Shown: positions 1-7,391 of the stretch, one piece after another
How positions within the stretch are numbered: position 1 is the stretch's first letter
Layout: each line of letters starts with the position of its first letter
Source: Actinomycetes bacterium
Lineage (GTDB): Bacteria; Actinomycetota; Aquicultoria; CAJVYJ01; JAUVQD01
NCBI GenBank assembly: GCA_030598355.1
Contig: JAUVQD010000006.1
Span: 1-16,435, forward strand
DNA length: 16,435 nt
Direction: 5' to 3'
Position numbers and translations under genes: made by a program
The notes under the pieces: generated by a model
Databases searched by the model: none
What the model saw: the letters and a program-made list of their open reading frames with translations, nothing else
What the model was told of the DNA's origin: nothing

Positions 1-381
1 GCTGATATTCAAGGGTGCGTTACGGACGTTATCTCCGAACTTGGTGGAAACATTGATCCGTCGTCGGTTGAATACATTATCGAGCGCAAGACCAACATTG
101 AAACGGCTCAATCGCAAAGCGTGGGCTCGCAGATATTATTGCCTTTAGCGGTCGTCAATGGCATTGCCGGTCTTTTTAGCTCAGAAGAAAGTGCCTTTAA
201 GAAAGAGGATTTGTCACTATTTTCAACCATGGTGAGCGGAATATCCTCACTGTACATAGCCTATAAGTCTTATCAGAAGGTCCAGGCGCTTTCAGAGACG
301 GATTCTTTAACAGGGCTCTCTAACAGGCGAAAATTCTTTGCGGAGCTAGACCGTGAAATTGAACGAGTTAGCCGGTATTAA
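1..381 (+). CDS. GAF domain and start of GGDEF domain, 5'-partial, ended by an in-frame TAA
   Basis: The frame is open from base 1, so the gene begins before the window. About the first 90 codons read like the C-terminal half of a GAF sensor domain: a hydrophobic LLPLAVVNGIAGLF strand pair, then EDLSLFSTMVSGISSLYIA as the closing helix. This is followed by the linker and opening of a GGDEF domain (ETDSLTGLSNRRKF). The frame stops at TAA (379-381) just after RVSRY. The next codons in the same frame (SPLTLIMLDIDHFK) are exactly what should follow in a GGDEF domain. This is therefore the N-terminal piece of one broken GAF-GGDEF diguanylate cyclase gene, not a complete protein. As it stands the product would lack the catalytic loop. 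It lies tail to tail with argH. The GAF call is moderate; the GGDEF continuation is strong. Confidence 0.75.
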   Translation, partial: ADIQGCVTDVISELGGNIDPSSVEYIIERKTNIETAQSQSVGSQILLPLAVVNGIAGLFSSEESAFKKEDLSLFSTMVSGISSLYIAYKSYQKVQALSETDSLTGLSNRRKFFAELDREIERVSRY

Positions 382-393
382 TCCCCGCTTACC

Positions 394-798
394 TTGATAA
401 TGCTTGATATTGATCATTTTAAAAAAATAAACGATTCCTATGGTCATCAGATGGGCGATGAAGTCTTAAGGACGCTCTCAGAAATACTACTTGAAAATAC
501 GCGCAAAACCGATATTGTTGCTCGCTATGGAGGCGAGGAATTCATTATCATGCTCACCGAGACGCCGCTAGAAGGGGCTTCAGGAGTTGCGAACCGCATA
601 AAGACAGCGATCGAAAAAGCGACTGTTCTAGGCGCCGGCATTGATGTCAAGTTTACCGCCAGTCTTGGCCTGACAGACTATCAGCCCCGGGATACGGTTG
701 ATACCATTGTCGCGCGCACTGACGCGGCACTATTTACTGCTAAGAGGAATGGCCGTAATCGGGTAGAGATGTGCGGCACCAAAGAGCCTTCGAAATAA
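394..798 (+). CDS. GGDEF diguanylate cyclase domain, C-terminal part of the interrupted gene
   Basis: This is the catalytic part of a GGDEF domain, which makes cyclic di-GMP from two GTP. It carries the Mg/GTP-binding segment LDIDHFKKINDSYGHQMGD, the signature RYGGEEF (GGEEF variant) and, five residues before it, an RKTD inhibitory-site (RxxD) motif for product feedback. The C-terminal FTASLGLTDY and TDAALFTAKRNGRNRV are also typical. It is in the same frame as the preceding segment (1-381), separated only by the TAA at 379-381. The possible starts (TTG 394, ATG 400) have no Shine-Dalgarno sequence before them, so independent initiation is not supported. The domain would lack its first helices if started here. 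Either this is a pseudogene with one nonsense codon, or the TAA is read through, or it is a consensus error. The domain identity is certain; expression is not. Confidence 0.8.
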   Translation: MIMLDIDHFKKINDSYGHQMGDEVLRTLSEILLENTRKTDIVARYGGEEFIIMLTETPLEGASGVANRIKTAIEKATVLGAGIDVKFTASLGLTDYQPRDTVDTIVARTDAALFTAKRNGRNRVEMCGTKEPSK

Positions 799-809
799 AC
801 TGCGTTTTC

Positions 810-2144
810 CTATTGTCCCAACCAGGTTTGGAATTTGCTGAGGTTGGCGCCGGCTGTCTTTAATTGTTTCTCAACACTTTTTTTCCCTGTTCCACCGGCA
901 CTTTCTCGAGACGCCGCGGACGCGTGCGGGTCGGCTAAGGCCAAAGCATCAGCTTCAAAGTTCTCGTCAAATTGGCGCAGGTCATCAAGATCAATTTCGG
1001 CTAGCGATTTTCTGTTGTCAATTGCCCACTTGACCAGTCTTCCGACGATTCCGTGCGCTGAGCGAAACGGGACGCCTTTTTTCACGAGGTAGTCTGTGAA
1101 GTCTGTGGCCACACTGAATCCACCGGCGCTTTCACCCATCCGATTCTGATTAACTTTCATCGTCGCGAGTACCCCTGTTATCGAGGCCAAACAGGTATAT
1201 AAGGTATCGACAGTGTCAAACAAAAAGACTTTGTCTTCCTGGAGGTCTCGATTGTAGGCTAAGGGTAATCCCTTCAAGAGGGTCAGAATCCCGGTCAGAT
1301 TAGCGATGACACGACTTGATTTACCGCGCACCAATTCAGCTACGTCCGGGTTCTTTTTTTGGGGCATGATGCTACTGCCCGTTGTGAAGGCGTCATCGAG
1401 TTCGATAAAAGAAAACTCTGTGCTTGACCAAATAATTATTTCCTCAGCTAGTCGGCTTACGTGGGTCATGACAATTGCGGCCGCGCCCAAAAACTGGATA
1501 ATAAAATCCCGGTCGCTAACCGCGTCAAGGCTATTTGAGCTGATGGCGGAAAAACCAAGCTCTTTTGCAACCAGATCGCGGTCGATAGGCAAGGCCGTGC
1601 CGGCCAGGGCAGCAGACCCGAGGGGCATAACATCTGTTTCTTTAAAACAATCAATTAACCGCTCTCCGTCACGGTGGAGCATCGATAGATAAGCCAGAAA
1701 ATGATGGGCTAGAGAAATTGGTTGGGCTCGCTGAAGGTGAGTGTAGCCGGGTAAAACTACATCTTGGTTCTGTTCGGCCAGACTCAACAAAGTTTCTTGC
1801 AGGCCCGCGATATTTTGCCCGATCTGCATAATCGCTTTTTTAAGAAAGAGCCGGACATCAGTCACGACCTGATCGTTTCGGCTTCGGGCGGTGTGGAGTT
1901 TCCCTCCGACATCGCCAACTTTATCGATTAGGACTCGCTCGATCGCCATGTGAATATCTTCATCGGAAGCCAGGAAAAGAAGATCGTCATTTTCAATCTC
2001 TTGCTTGATCGTAAGGAGCGCCGCGCTGATAGTTTTTGCTTCAGCAGCGGTCACGAGCTCAGCGGAGGCAAGCATCTTGATGTGAGCCAGGCTGACCTTT
2101 ATGTCTTCGTTGTATAACCGTTTGTCGAGAGTGAGCGACGACAT
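810..2144 (-). CDS. argH: Argininosuccinate lyase (shortened N-terminus)
   Basis: Last enzyme of arginine synthesis: it splits argininosuccinate into arginine and fumarate in the cytosol as a homotetramer. The fumarase/aspartase-superfamily motifs are clear: HTARSRND (residues 84-91), YTHLQRAQP (134-142) and the mobile catalytic loop GSSIMPQKKNP (256-266). The ORF gives 444 residues, about 15-20 shorter than usual. The missing N-terminus (LWSGRF motif) is encoded directly upstream in the same frame from a GTG at 2199-2201, but a TAA (2169-2171) and a TAG (2151-2153) interrupt it. From ATG 2144 the protein keeps SSLTLDKRL, which carries the Ser and Asp positions that help bind substrate in this family. 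An AGGAG (2148-2152) sits only 3 bases before this ATG, closer than ideal. It is the last gene of the arginine operon. The function call is firm; whether it is fully active is open. Confidence 0.93.
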   Translation of the reverse strand: MSSLTLDKRLYNEDIKVSLAHIKMLASAELVTAAEAKTISAALLTIKQEIENDDLLFLASDEDIHMAIERVLIDKVGDVGGKLHTARSRNDQVVTDVRLFLKKAIMQIGQNIAGLQETLLSLAEQNQDVVLPGYTHLQRAQPISLAHHFLAYLSMLHRDGERLIDCFKETDVMPLGSAALAGTALPIDRDLVAKELGFSAISSNSLDAVSDRDFIIQFLGAAAIVMTHVSRLAEEIIIWSSTEFSFIELDDAFTTGSSIMPQKKNPDVAELVRGKSSRVIANLTGILTLLKGLPLAYNRDLQEDKVFLFDTVDTLYTCLASITGVLATMKVNQNRMGESAGGFSVATDFTDYLVKKGVPFRSAHGIVGRLVKWAIDNRKSLAEIDLDDLRQFDENFEADALALADPHASAASRESAGGTGKKSVEKQLKTAGANLSKFQTWLGQ

Positions 2145-2201
2145 GAACTCCTAAACTGTTTTATCGGTTTATTTATCGAAACGACCTGACCAGAGTTTCA
2201 C
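2142..2201 (-). pseudogene. argH: Ancestral argH 5' end with two nonsense codons
   Basis: Read on the minus strand from GTG at 2201-2199, the frame gives M-KLWSGRFDK-stop-TDKTV-stop-EFM and then runs without a shift into the argH ORF. The KLWSGRF stretch is the conserved N-terminal motif of argininosuccinate lyases. The GTG overlaps the argG stop as GTGA, the compact overlap expected in this operon, so GTG 2201 is very probably the original start. TAA lies at 2169-2171 and TAG at 2151-2153. As written, a 10-codon peptide would be made here, with possible reinitiation 24 bases further on at ATG 2144. Confidence 0.7.
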
Positions 2202-3400
2202 TTTTTTCCCTTGTGTTTCTGAGCCCAAATGCGCGTTGGAAGACCAAAGAGATCGATAAATCCCTCGGCGCTTGCGTGCTCGAATTTATCATCTGCGTCA
2301 TAGGTTGCGAGGCCCGCATCATAAAGAGATGAACTTGATTTGCGCCCGACGACTGTGCAGTTGCCGTTGTGCAACTTAACGCGGATAGTCCCCTCGACGA
2401 CCTTCTGTGTATCAGCGACAAAAGCTGAAAGGGCATGGCGGAGTGGAGAAAACCATTTTCCCTCATAAATTTGTGTGCCCAGCGCGTCTTCCGCTAGATA
2501 CTTAAAGTCCATTACCTCACGCGGGAGCGTTAGCGCTTCGAGCGCTCTGTGGGCCTCTATCAACACTGTCGCAGCTGGAGATTCGTAGACTTCACGAGAT
2601 TTAATGCCGACAATCCGGTCTTCAATCATATCGATCCGACCGATACCATACTCACCGGCCTTCTGGTTAAGCTCCTTAATAATTTCAGTGACGCTTAATT
2701 CGTTTTCGTTCAAGTTGTTGGGCAGCCCGTTATTAAAAACAATTTCAATATAATCAGGTTTTTCCGGAGCGGATACCGGATCCTTGGTCCACTGCCAGAC
2801 TTCGGCCGGAGGTTCATTCCAGGGGTCCTCAAGGTTGCCTGCCTCAACGCTGCGACCAAAGATATTTTCATCAATCGAATATGGGCTCGATGAAGTTACC
2901 GGAACTTCGATGCCATGCTCCTTCGCGTATTCAATTTCCTGTTCGCGATTCATACTCCATTCTCGCTGCGGCGCGATTATGCGAAGGTCAGGAGCGAGTG
3001 ACGCGATCGTCATATCAAAGCGTACCTGATCGTTTCCTTTGCCGGTACAGCCATGAGCAATAGCTGTCGCTCCGGTTTCGCGCGCCACGTCTACAAGCTT
3101 TTTGGCGATTAGTGGACGAGCAAGAGCCGTAGCCAATGGATATTTGCGCTGATACAGGGCGTTGGCCTGCAGAGCCGGCCCGATGAAATCACTGACGTAT
3201 TCCGCCTCAGCGTCAACCACAAGTGAGCTGATCGCTCCCATCGTCAGCGCTTTACGCTGAATCAACAATAGATTTTCTGCTTGGCCGACATTGACAACTG
3301 CGGCGATTACATCTAGATCGTACTCTTCGCGCAGCCACTTTATGGCGACGGACGTATCAAGTCCTCCGGAATAGGCAAGCACTACTTTTTTCTTAGACAT
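2198..3400 (-). CDS. argG: Argininosuccinate synthase
   Basis: Joins citrulline and aspartate with ATP to give argininosuccinate. The 400-residue length is normal. The N-terminal nucleotide-binding P-loop AYSGGLDTS (residues 9-17) and HGCTGKGNDQVRF (the SGGxDS-type ATP pyrophosphatase core) are present, as are the family segments EYGIGRIDMIEDR and ESPAATVL. The ATG start at 3400 is preceded by a good ribosome-binding site (AAGGTG). It lies 23 bases after argR. Its TGA overlaps an upstream GTG of argH (GTGA), which points to translational coupling as the original arrangement. Aspartate for this step derives from oxaloacetate. No irregularities were seen. Confidence 0.97.
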   Translation of the reverse strand: MSKKKVVLAYSGGLDTSVAIKWLREEYDLDVIAAVVNVGQAENLLLIQRKALTMGAISSLVVDAEAEYVSDFIGPALQANALYQRKYPLATALARPLIAKKLVDVARETGATAIAHGCTGKGNDQVRFDMTIASLAPDLRIIAPQREWSMNREQEIEYAKEHGIEVPVTSSSPYSIDENIFGRSVEAGNLEDPWNEPPAEVWQWTKDPVSAPEKPDYIEIVFNNGLPNNLNENELSVTEIIKELNQKAGEYGIGRIDMIEDRIVGIKSREVYESPAATVLIEAHRALEALTLPREVMDFKYLAEDALGTQIYEGKWFSPLRHALSAFVADTQKVVEGTIRVKLHNGNCTVVGRKSSSSLYDAGLATYDADDKFEHASAEGFIDLFGLPTRIWAQKHKGKK

Positions 3401-3423
3401 TGAACACCTTCTTTTCTCTTTTG

Positions 3424-3876
3424 CTAACTAGCCTCAAGCATATCTTTTAAAATATCACATGCCCGACCGCCGGCTTCGTTGTTTTGAGCTACAACTAAGA
3501 TTGTGTCATCACCGGCAATCGTGCCTATCACTGGATCAAGCTGGGCTTCATCAAGACTAGCCGCCACTGTCGGCGCCGTCCCGGGATTTGTCTTAACCAA
3601 AACAAGGTTTTCTGACTGCATGATCGATACTACAAATTCCCGGACGACTCGTGACAAACGATTGCTGGGTTCTACAATTGGCCCTTGCCAATGATAGATC
3701 AAACTACCTCCAGAACGAACTTTCTGGAGCGGTATTTGGGCAATATCTCGTGAAACTGTCGCCTGCGTTATTGTGAAACCACGTTTTGCCAAAGCCAGAA
3801 CGAGCTCGCCTTGTGTGGCAATAGGTTGCTCTACCACTATTTCTTTGATTACCCGATGACGCAATCTTTTATCCAT
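3424..3876 (-). CDS. argR: Arginine repressor ArgR
   Basis: Arginine-responsive DNA-binding regulator of 150 residues, normal for the family. The N-terminal winged helix (about 1-70) contains the recognition region GFTITQATVSRDIAQI. The C-terminal oligomerisation and arginine-binding domain has GTAPTVAASLDE and GTIAGDDTILV; the GDD acidic pair is the usual arginine contact in the hexamer. It lies within the operon it presumably controls, 14 bases after argF. The operator is probably the ARG-box-like site upstream of argC (9653-9670), which would make this autoregulation. The start is ATG 3876, preceded by a GGTGG only 3-4 bases away. Confidence 0.95.
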   Translation of the reverse strand: MDKRLRHRVIKEIVVEQPIATQGELVLALAKRGFTITQATVSRDIAQIPLQKVRSGGSLIYHWQGPIVEPSNRLSRVVREFVVSIMQSENLVLVKTNPGTAPTVAASLDEAQLDPVIGTIAGDDTILVVAQNNEAGGRACDILKDMLEAS

Positions 3877-3890
3877 TTTCCACCCTACCG

Positions 3891-4829
3891 CTAAACTCCA
3901 AGTTTGTTCATCTTAAAAATATGAGACAGAAGCGCTTTTTGGATATGCATGCGGTTCTCAGCTTGGTCAAAGACTATTGACCGTGGGCCGTCTAGTACCC
4001 CGGCCGCTATCTCCTCACCCCGATGGGCAGGTAAACAGTGCATAACCAGCGCTTGTGGGCCTGCGACTCCAACGAGTTTTTCGTCTATCGTAAAATTAGA
4101 AAAAGCCGCCCGCCGTTTATCAGCCTCTGTTTCTTGTCCCATGCTGGCCCAGACATCGGTATATAAGATGTCGGCGCCACGGGCTGCCTCCAGCGGGTCA
4201 TTAACTACTTCTATCTTTGCCCCTCTGTCTGCCCCGGCCAGAGCTTTTTTGATAATGCCGGCGTCAGGTTCATATCCCGGCGGGCAAGCTGCTTTGAAAT
4301 CAATGCCCATTTTCGCCGAGCCGATCAATAGCGAGTTGCAGACATTGTTGCCGTCTCCAATATAGGCAACGCGGATATCCGATAGTCGCTCTTTTTTTTC
4401 TAATATTGTCATCAAGTCGGCAAGTGCCTGGCAGGGATGAAAATCATCTGTCAGGGCATTTATTACCGGCACATCGGCTGCGTTGGCTAGCGACACGACA
4501 TCTTCATGAGCAAAAGTACGGATTACAATCGCGTCGCAATACCGCGCGAGAACGCGGCCTGTGTCTTGAATAGTTTCGCCTCGTCCCAATTGAAGCTCGC
4601 GGGCTGATAAATATACCGCATGCCCACCAAGCTGGGCTATTGCTACTTCGAAAGAGATTCTGGTCCGGGTGGAGGGCTTGCTGAAAATAAGAGCGACACT
4701 CTTTCCGGCCAGGACTTGATTTCCCTTCGTTTTGCCGGCCCGTTTGAATTGCAAACCGCGCGAGAGGATTTGATAAATTTCTTCGTGGTCATAATCTAAT
4801 AATGTGAGAAGATCGCGTTTTTTAGCCAC
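3891..4829 (-). CDS. argF: Ornithine carbamoyltransferase
   Basis: Makes citrulline from ornithine and carbamoyl phosphate. The 312 residues include the carbamoyl-phosphate motif STRTR (53-57), HPCQ (131-134), the ornithine loop HCLP (264-267), and DVWASMG near residue 225, typical of anabolic ornithine (not aspartate) transcarbamylases. The start is GTG (4827-4829). It is chosen because a strong GGAGG (4836-4840) sits 6 bases before it and because AKKRDLL then leads straight into the first conserved helix. The gene overlaps the end of argD by 8 bases, so the two are probably translationally coupled. Confidence 0.96.
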   Translation of the reverse strand: MAKKRDLLTLLDYDHEEIYQILSRGLQFKRAGKTKGNQVLAGKSVALIFSKPSTRTRISFEVAIAQLGGHAVYLSARELQLGRGETIQDTGRVLARYCDAIVIRTFAHEDVVSLANAADVPVINALTDDFHPCQALADLMTILEKKERLSDIRVAYIGDGNNVCNSLLIGSAKMGIDFKAACPPGYEPDAGIIKKALAGADRGAKIEVVNDPLEAARGADILYTDVWASMGQETEADKRRAAFSNFTIDEKLVGVAGPQALVMHCLPAHRGEEIAAGVLDGPRSIVFDQAENRMHIQKALLSHIFKMNKLGV

Positions 4830-6018
4830 GATTAGCCTCCAAACTTTTCTTTAGGGCGGCCACAAGGTCATCTATCTCAGCTTTGGTAATTATGAGAGGC
4901 GGCAGAAAGCGGAGATATTTGTCGCCGACGTTGATAATGATGAAGCCCTTATTAAGCATATCTTCGACTACCGGGCGCGCTATCGGCTGGCTCAGCGTGA
5001 TTCCAATCATCAGGCCTATCCCCCGGATATCTTCGATCATATTAGTGGCATCGCCCAGAGCTTTCAGCCGGCTGATAAAAAACTGGCCTATTTCTAACGC
5101 TCGTTCACATAATCCCTCTTTTTCAATAGCATCTATGTTTGCCAGAGCTGCCGCGCAAATTGCCGGTCCGCCTCCAAATGTGCTGCCGTGCTCGCCCGGC
5201 TTAAAGATGGCGGCCACGTTATCGGCGGCGACTATTGCCCCAATTGGAAAACCTCCGGCTAAACCTTTTGCCAGAGTGATGATGTCGGGTTTGACATCAA
5301 AATGTTCAGCCGCCAAAAGCTTTCCGGTGCGGCCAATGCCGGTCTGGATCTCATCAAAGATCAGAAGGGCGCCGTGTTTATCACATAGCCGTCGAACCTC
5401 AAGCAAATATTCGAGTGTGGCTGGCCAGACCCCGCTTTCACCTTGGACGACCTCCAGCATGACAGCGCACGTTTTCTCATCAATGGCTTTAGAAATCTCT
5501 GCGATAGAATTAAATGTGACGTGTTTAAATCCAGGGGGCAAGGGTGCGAAAAGTTCGCTTTTTTCCGGCTGGCCGGTTGCCGCCAGGGTTGCTAATGTTC
5601 GGCCGTGAAATGATTTAAGCGCTGTTACTATTTCAGTTTTCTCAGGCGAAATATTCTTCCCCCACCGCCGGGCAAGTTTTATTGCTCCCTCGTTGGCCTC
5701 CGCGCCGCTGTTGGCAAAGAAGCAGCGGCCTCCGCCTGCGATAGATGAGAGCTTGGCGGCCAGCTCAATTTGGGGCTCACTGTAAAAGAGATTTGAAATA
5801 TGTCCAAGCTGGCGGACTTGCGTACAGAAAGCGTCGATAACTTTTGCGGGGGAGTGCCCCAGATTAAGCACACCGATACCGGAAAGAAAATCAGTATACT
5901 CTTTTCCGTCTACATCCCACAGCTTGGTTCCGGAAGACTTAGCGAAGACAATCGGAAACCGATTATATGTCTTCATATTAAATTGTTCAGCCTTGGCTAC
6001 TAGCTCATCTGTCGTCAT
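4822..6018 (-). CDS. argD: Acetylornithine aminotransferase
   Basis: PLP-dependent class III transaminase that converts N-acetylglutamate semialdehyde to N-acetylornithine using glutamate; some members also serve lysine synthesis as succinyldiaminopimelate aminotransferase. The 398 residues are normal. Visible motifs: NSGAEANEGAIKLAR (103-117), the cofactor-binding FDEIQTGIGRTGK (221-233), and the Schiff-base lysine in TLAKGLAGG (Lys251). The ATG at 6018 has an AAGGTGA ribosome-binding site, which overlaps the argB stop codon. The argB stop is 9 bases upstream, consistent with one polycistronic message. Confidence 0.95.
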   Translation of the reverse strand: MTTDELVAKAEQFNMKTYNRFPIVFAKSSGTKLWDVDGKEYTDFLSGIGVLNLGHSPAKVIDAFCTQVRQLGHISNLFYSEPQIELAAKLSSIAGGGRCFFANSGAEANEGAIKLARRWGKNISPEKTEIVTALKSFHGRTLATLAATGQPEKSELFAPLPPGFKHVTFNSIAEISKAIDEKTCAVMLEVVQGESGVWPATLEYLLEVRRLCDKHGALLIFDEIQTGIGRTGKLLAAEHFDVKPDIITLAKGLAGGFPIGAIVAADNVAAIFKPGEHGSTFGGGPAICAAALANIDAIEKEGLCERALEIGQFFISRLKALGDATNMIEDIRGIGLMIGITLSQPIARPVVEDMLNKGFIIINVGDKYLRFLPPLIITKAEIDDLVAALKKSLEANRG

Positions 6019-6027
6019 AAAATCACC

Positions 6028-6882
6028 TTAAGATATCATCGTGCCGACGCCTTCGTTGGTAAATATTTCCAACAGTAAGGCGTGCGGAACTGTACCGTTC
6101 AAAATATGAGCGCGTTGTACGCCTTCTTCTATAGCGCGTACACAACCTTGTACTTTCGGTACCATGCCGCCTTTTAGCTTTTCAGTCTTAATCATTTCTT
6201 TACATTCATTGTGGGTTAGGGCGCTAATCAACGTGTGCTCTTGCCCGAAGTCCCGATATAGGCCTTCAACATCAGTGAGAAAAATTATCTTGTCGGCTTT
6301 AATGGCTCCCGCTATCTCGGCCGCGACAGTATCAGCGTTTATGTTATAGCTCGCGCCTTTGTTGTCGCCACCGATCGAGGCGATGATCGGGATATAGTCA
6401 TCTGCGATAAGGTCGAGAAGAACCTGGGTGTTGATGTTTTCAATTTCACCGACAAATCCGAGGTCCTGTTTGTGTTTCTTTTTTCGGGCGAGGATGAGGC
6501 CTCCGTCGTCTCCCGACAAGCCAACTGCCAAGCGGCCGTGCCGGTTTATCAATGACACGAGATCTTTATTGACTTTCCCAACCAGAACCATTTTCACGAT
6601 ATCCATGGTTTCAGATGTTGTTTTGCGCAGACCGTCAACAAATTCCACAGGCAGATCAAGCCGGTTCATAAGAGCCGTGATTTCCGGCCCGCCACCATGG
6701 ACAATGACCGGGCTAATCCCGACCAGTTTCATAAGGACAATATCAGAGGCGATTGATTCTTTTAAAGCGTCACTAGTCATAGCGCCGCCACCGTATTTTA
6801 TGACTACCGTCTTTCCGTGGTAGGCCTTAATGTACGGTAGTGCTTCCATCAATATTTCAGCTCGTTGATGTAGATTTTTCAT
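6028..6882 (-). CDS. argB: N-acetylglutamate kinase, probably arginine-inhibited
   Basis: Phosphorylates N-acetylglutamate, the committed step when ArgJ supplies acetylglutamate. It is an amino-acid kinase fold protein of 284 residues with VIKYGGGAM, IVHGGGPEI and the late LKGGMVPKV motif. The N-terminal helix segment EILMEALPYIKAYHGKT and the C-terminal LLLEIFTNEGVGTMI match the features that mark hexameric, arginine-sensitive enzymes, so feedback inhibition by arginine is inferred. ATG 6882 is preferred over the TTG at 6888 because AAGGA (6889-6893) is 6 bases before the ATG and only 0-1 bases before the TTG. The TTG would, however, overlap the upstream TGA as TTGA. Confidence 0.95.
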   Translation of the reverse strand: MKNLHQRAEILMEALPYIKAYHGKTVVIKYGGGAMTSDALKESIASDIVLMKLVGISPVIVHGGGPEITALMNRLDLPVEFVDGLRKTTSETMDIVKMVLVGKVNKDLVSLINRHGRLAVGLSGDDGGLILARKKKHKQDLGFVGEIENINTQVLLDLIADDYIPIIASIGGDNKGASYNINADTVAAEIAGAIKADKIIFLTDVEGLYRDFGQEHTLISALTHNECKEMIKTEKLKGGMVPKVQGCVRAIEEGVQRAHILNGTVPHALLLEIFTNEGVGTMIS

Positions 6883-6884
6883 AA

Positions 6885-7391
6885 TCAATCCTTAAGTTTT
6901 GCAGCCGCCAGATAGATGCCGAGTAGAGCAAATATAAAGCGTACTGGGCTTATGACAAGTACCAGTCCGTGCCAACCAGATAAGCTTAAGATAGGAACCC
7001 CGGTCAAATATCCACCTATCAAAAAAGCTAGGGCCGCGGAAGATCCGGCGATAATCTGTAGAGCCGGTCCGGTATTTCGACGCGCCGCCCGGCTAACGGC
7101 TTCACCAATGGCCATGGCCACGATAATCAGAAACAACAGACTCCCGAAGCGAATCGCGCGAACTACTTCTACCAGGAGAATGCCTGCAACCAGACCAGCT
7201 CCAAGACCCGCCGCCACAGCCCGGACGTAATAGATCGGCTTCAAACCGGCGATCGCTCGACCTCGTTGCCGTGCGCATTCCGGACATTTGTTCCCGACCG
7301 GCGTGTAAACCATACATTTCGGGCAGATCGGTCGACCGCAATTGGAGCAAGTCATACTTGTTTCAACGCCCGGATGTTGCTCGCACTTCAT
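6885..7391 (-). CDS. B-box-type zinc-finger membrane protein of unknown function
   Basis: A 168-residue protein that is not an arginine enzyme. The first 45 residues form a Cys/His-rich module: MKCEQHP, CSNCGRPICPKC, then VGNKCPECARQRG. That is the B-box-like zinc-binding domain found at the N-terminus of actinobacterial rhomboid-type and other membrane proteins. The rest has about four hydrophobic segments, roughly residues 54-75, 80-98, 105-125 and 135-163. No rhomboid catalytic GxSG or histidine is seen, so protease activity is not supported. Its ATG overlaps the argJ stop (ATGA). Its 3' end carries the argB ribosome-binding site, so it is co-translated with the pathway. A regulatory or transport role tied to arginine is possible but unproven. 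Confidence 0.85.
   Translation of the reverse strand: MKCEQHPGVETSMTCSNCGRPICPKCMVYTPVGNKCPECARQRGRAIAGLKPIYYVRAVAAGLGAGLVAGILLVEVVRAIRFGSLLFLIIVAMAIGEAVSRAARRNTGPALQIIAGSSAALAFLIGGYLTGVPILSLSGWHGLVLVISPVRFIFALLGIYLAAAKLKD
6889..6893 (-). promoter_or_regulatory. Ribosome-binding site of argB
   Basis: AAGGA on the minus strand lies six bases before the ATG at 6882, inside the last codons of the upstream membrane-protein gene. The spacing favours the ATG over the TTG at 6888. Confidence 0.6.

Noticed and set aside
799..809. Bidirectional terminator between the GGDEF gene and argH
   Set aside because: The gap is 11 bases and no inverted repeat with T-run was found across the convergent junction.
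835..6823. Many plus-strand reading frames of 60-240 codons opposite the arginine genes (for example 4883-5608)
   Set aside because: They are antisense shadows of well-supported minus-strand enzymes; they have no recognisable domains and are rich in Arg, Ser and Pro as expected for shadow frames.
6885..7391. Rhomboid protease call for the zinc-finger membrane protein
   Set aside because: Only the N-terminal zinc module is shared; the GxSG serine motif and catalytic histidine are absent and the protein has too few membrane segments.
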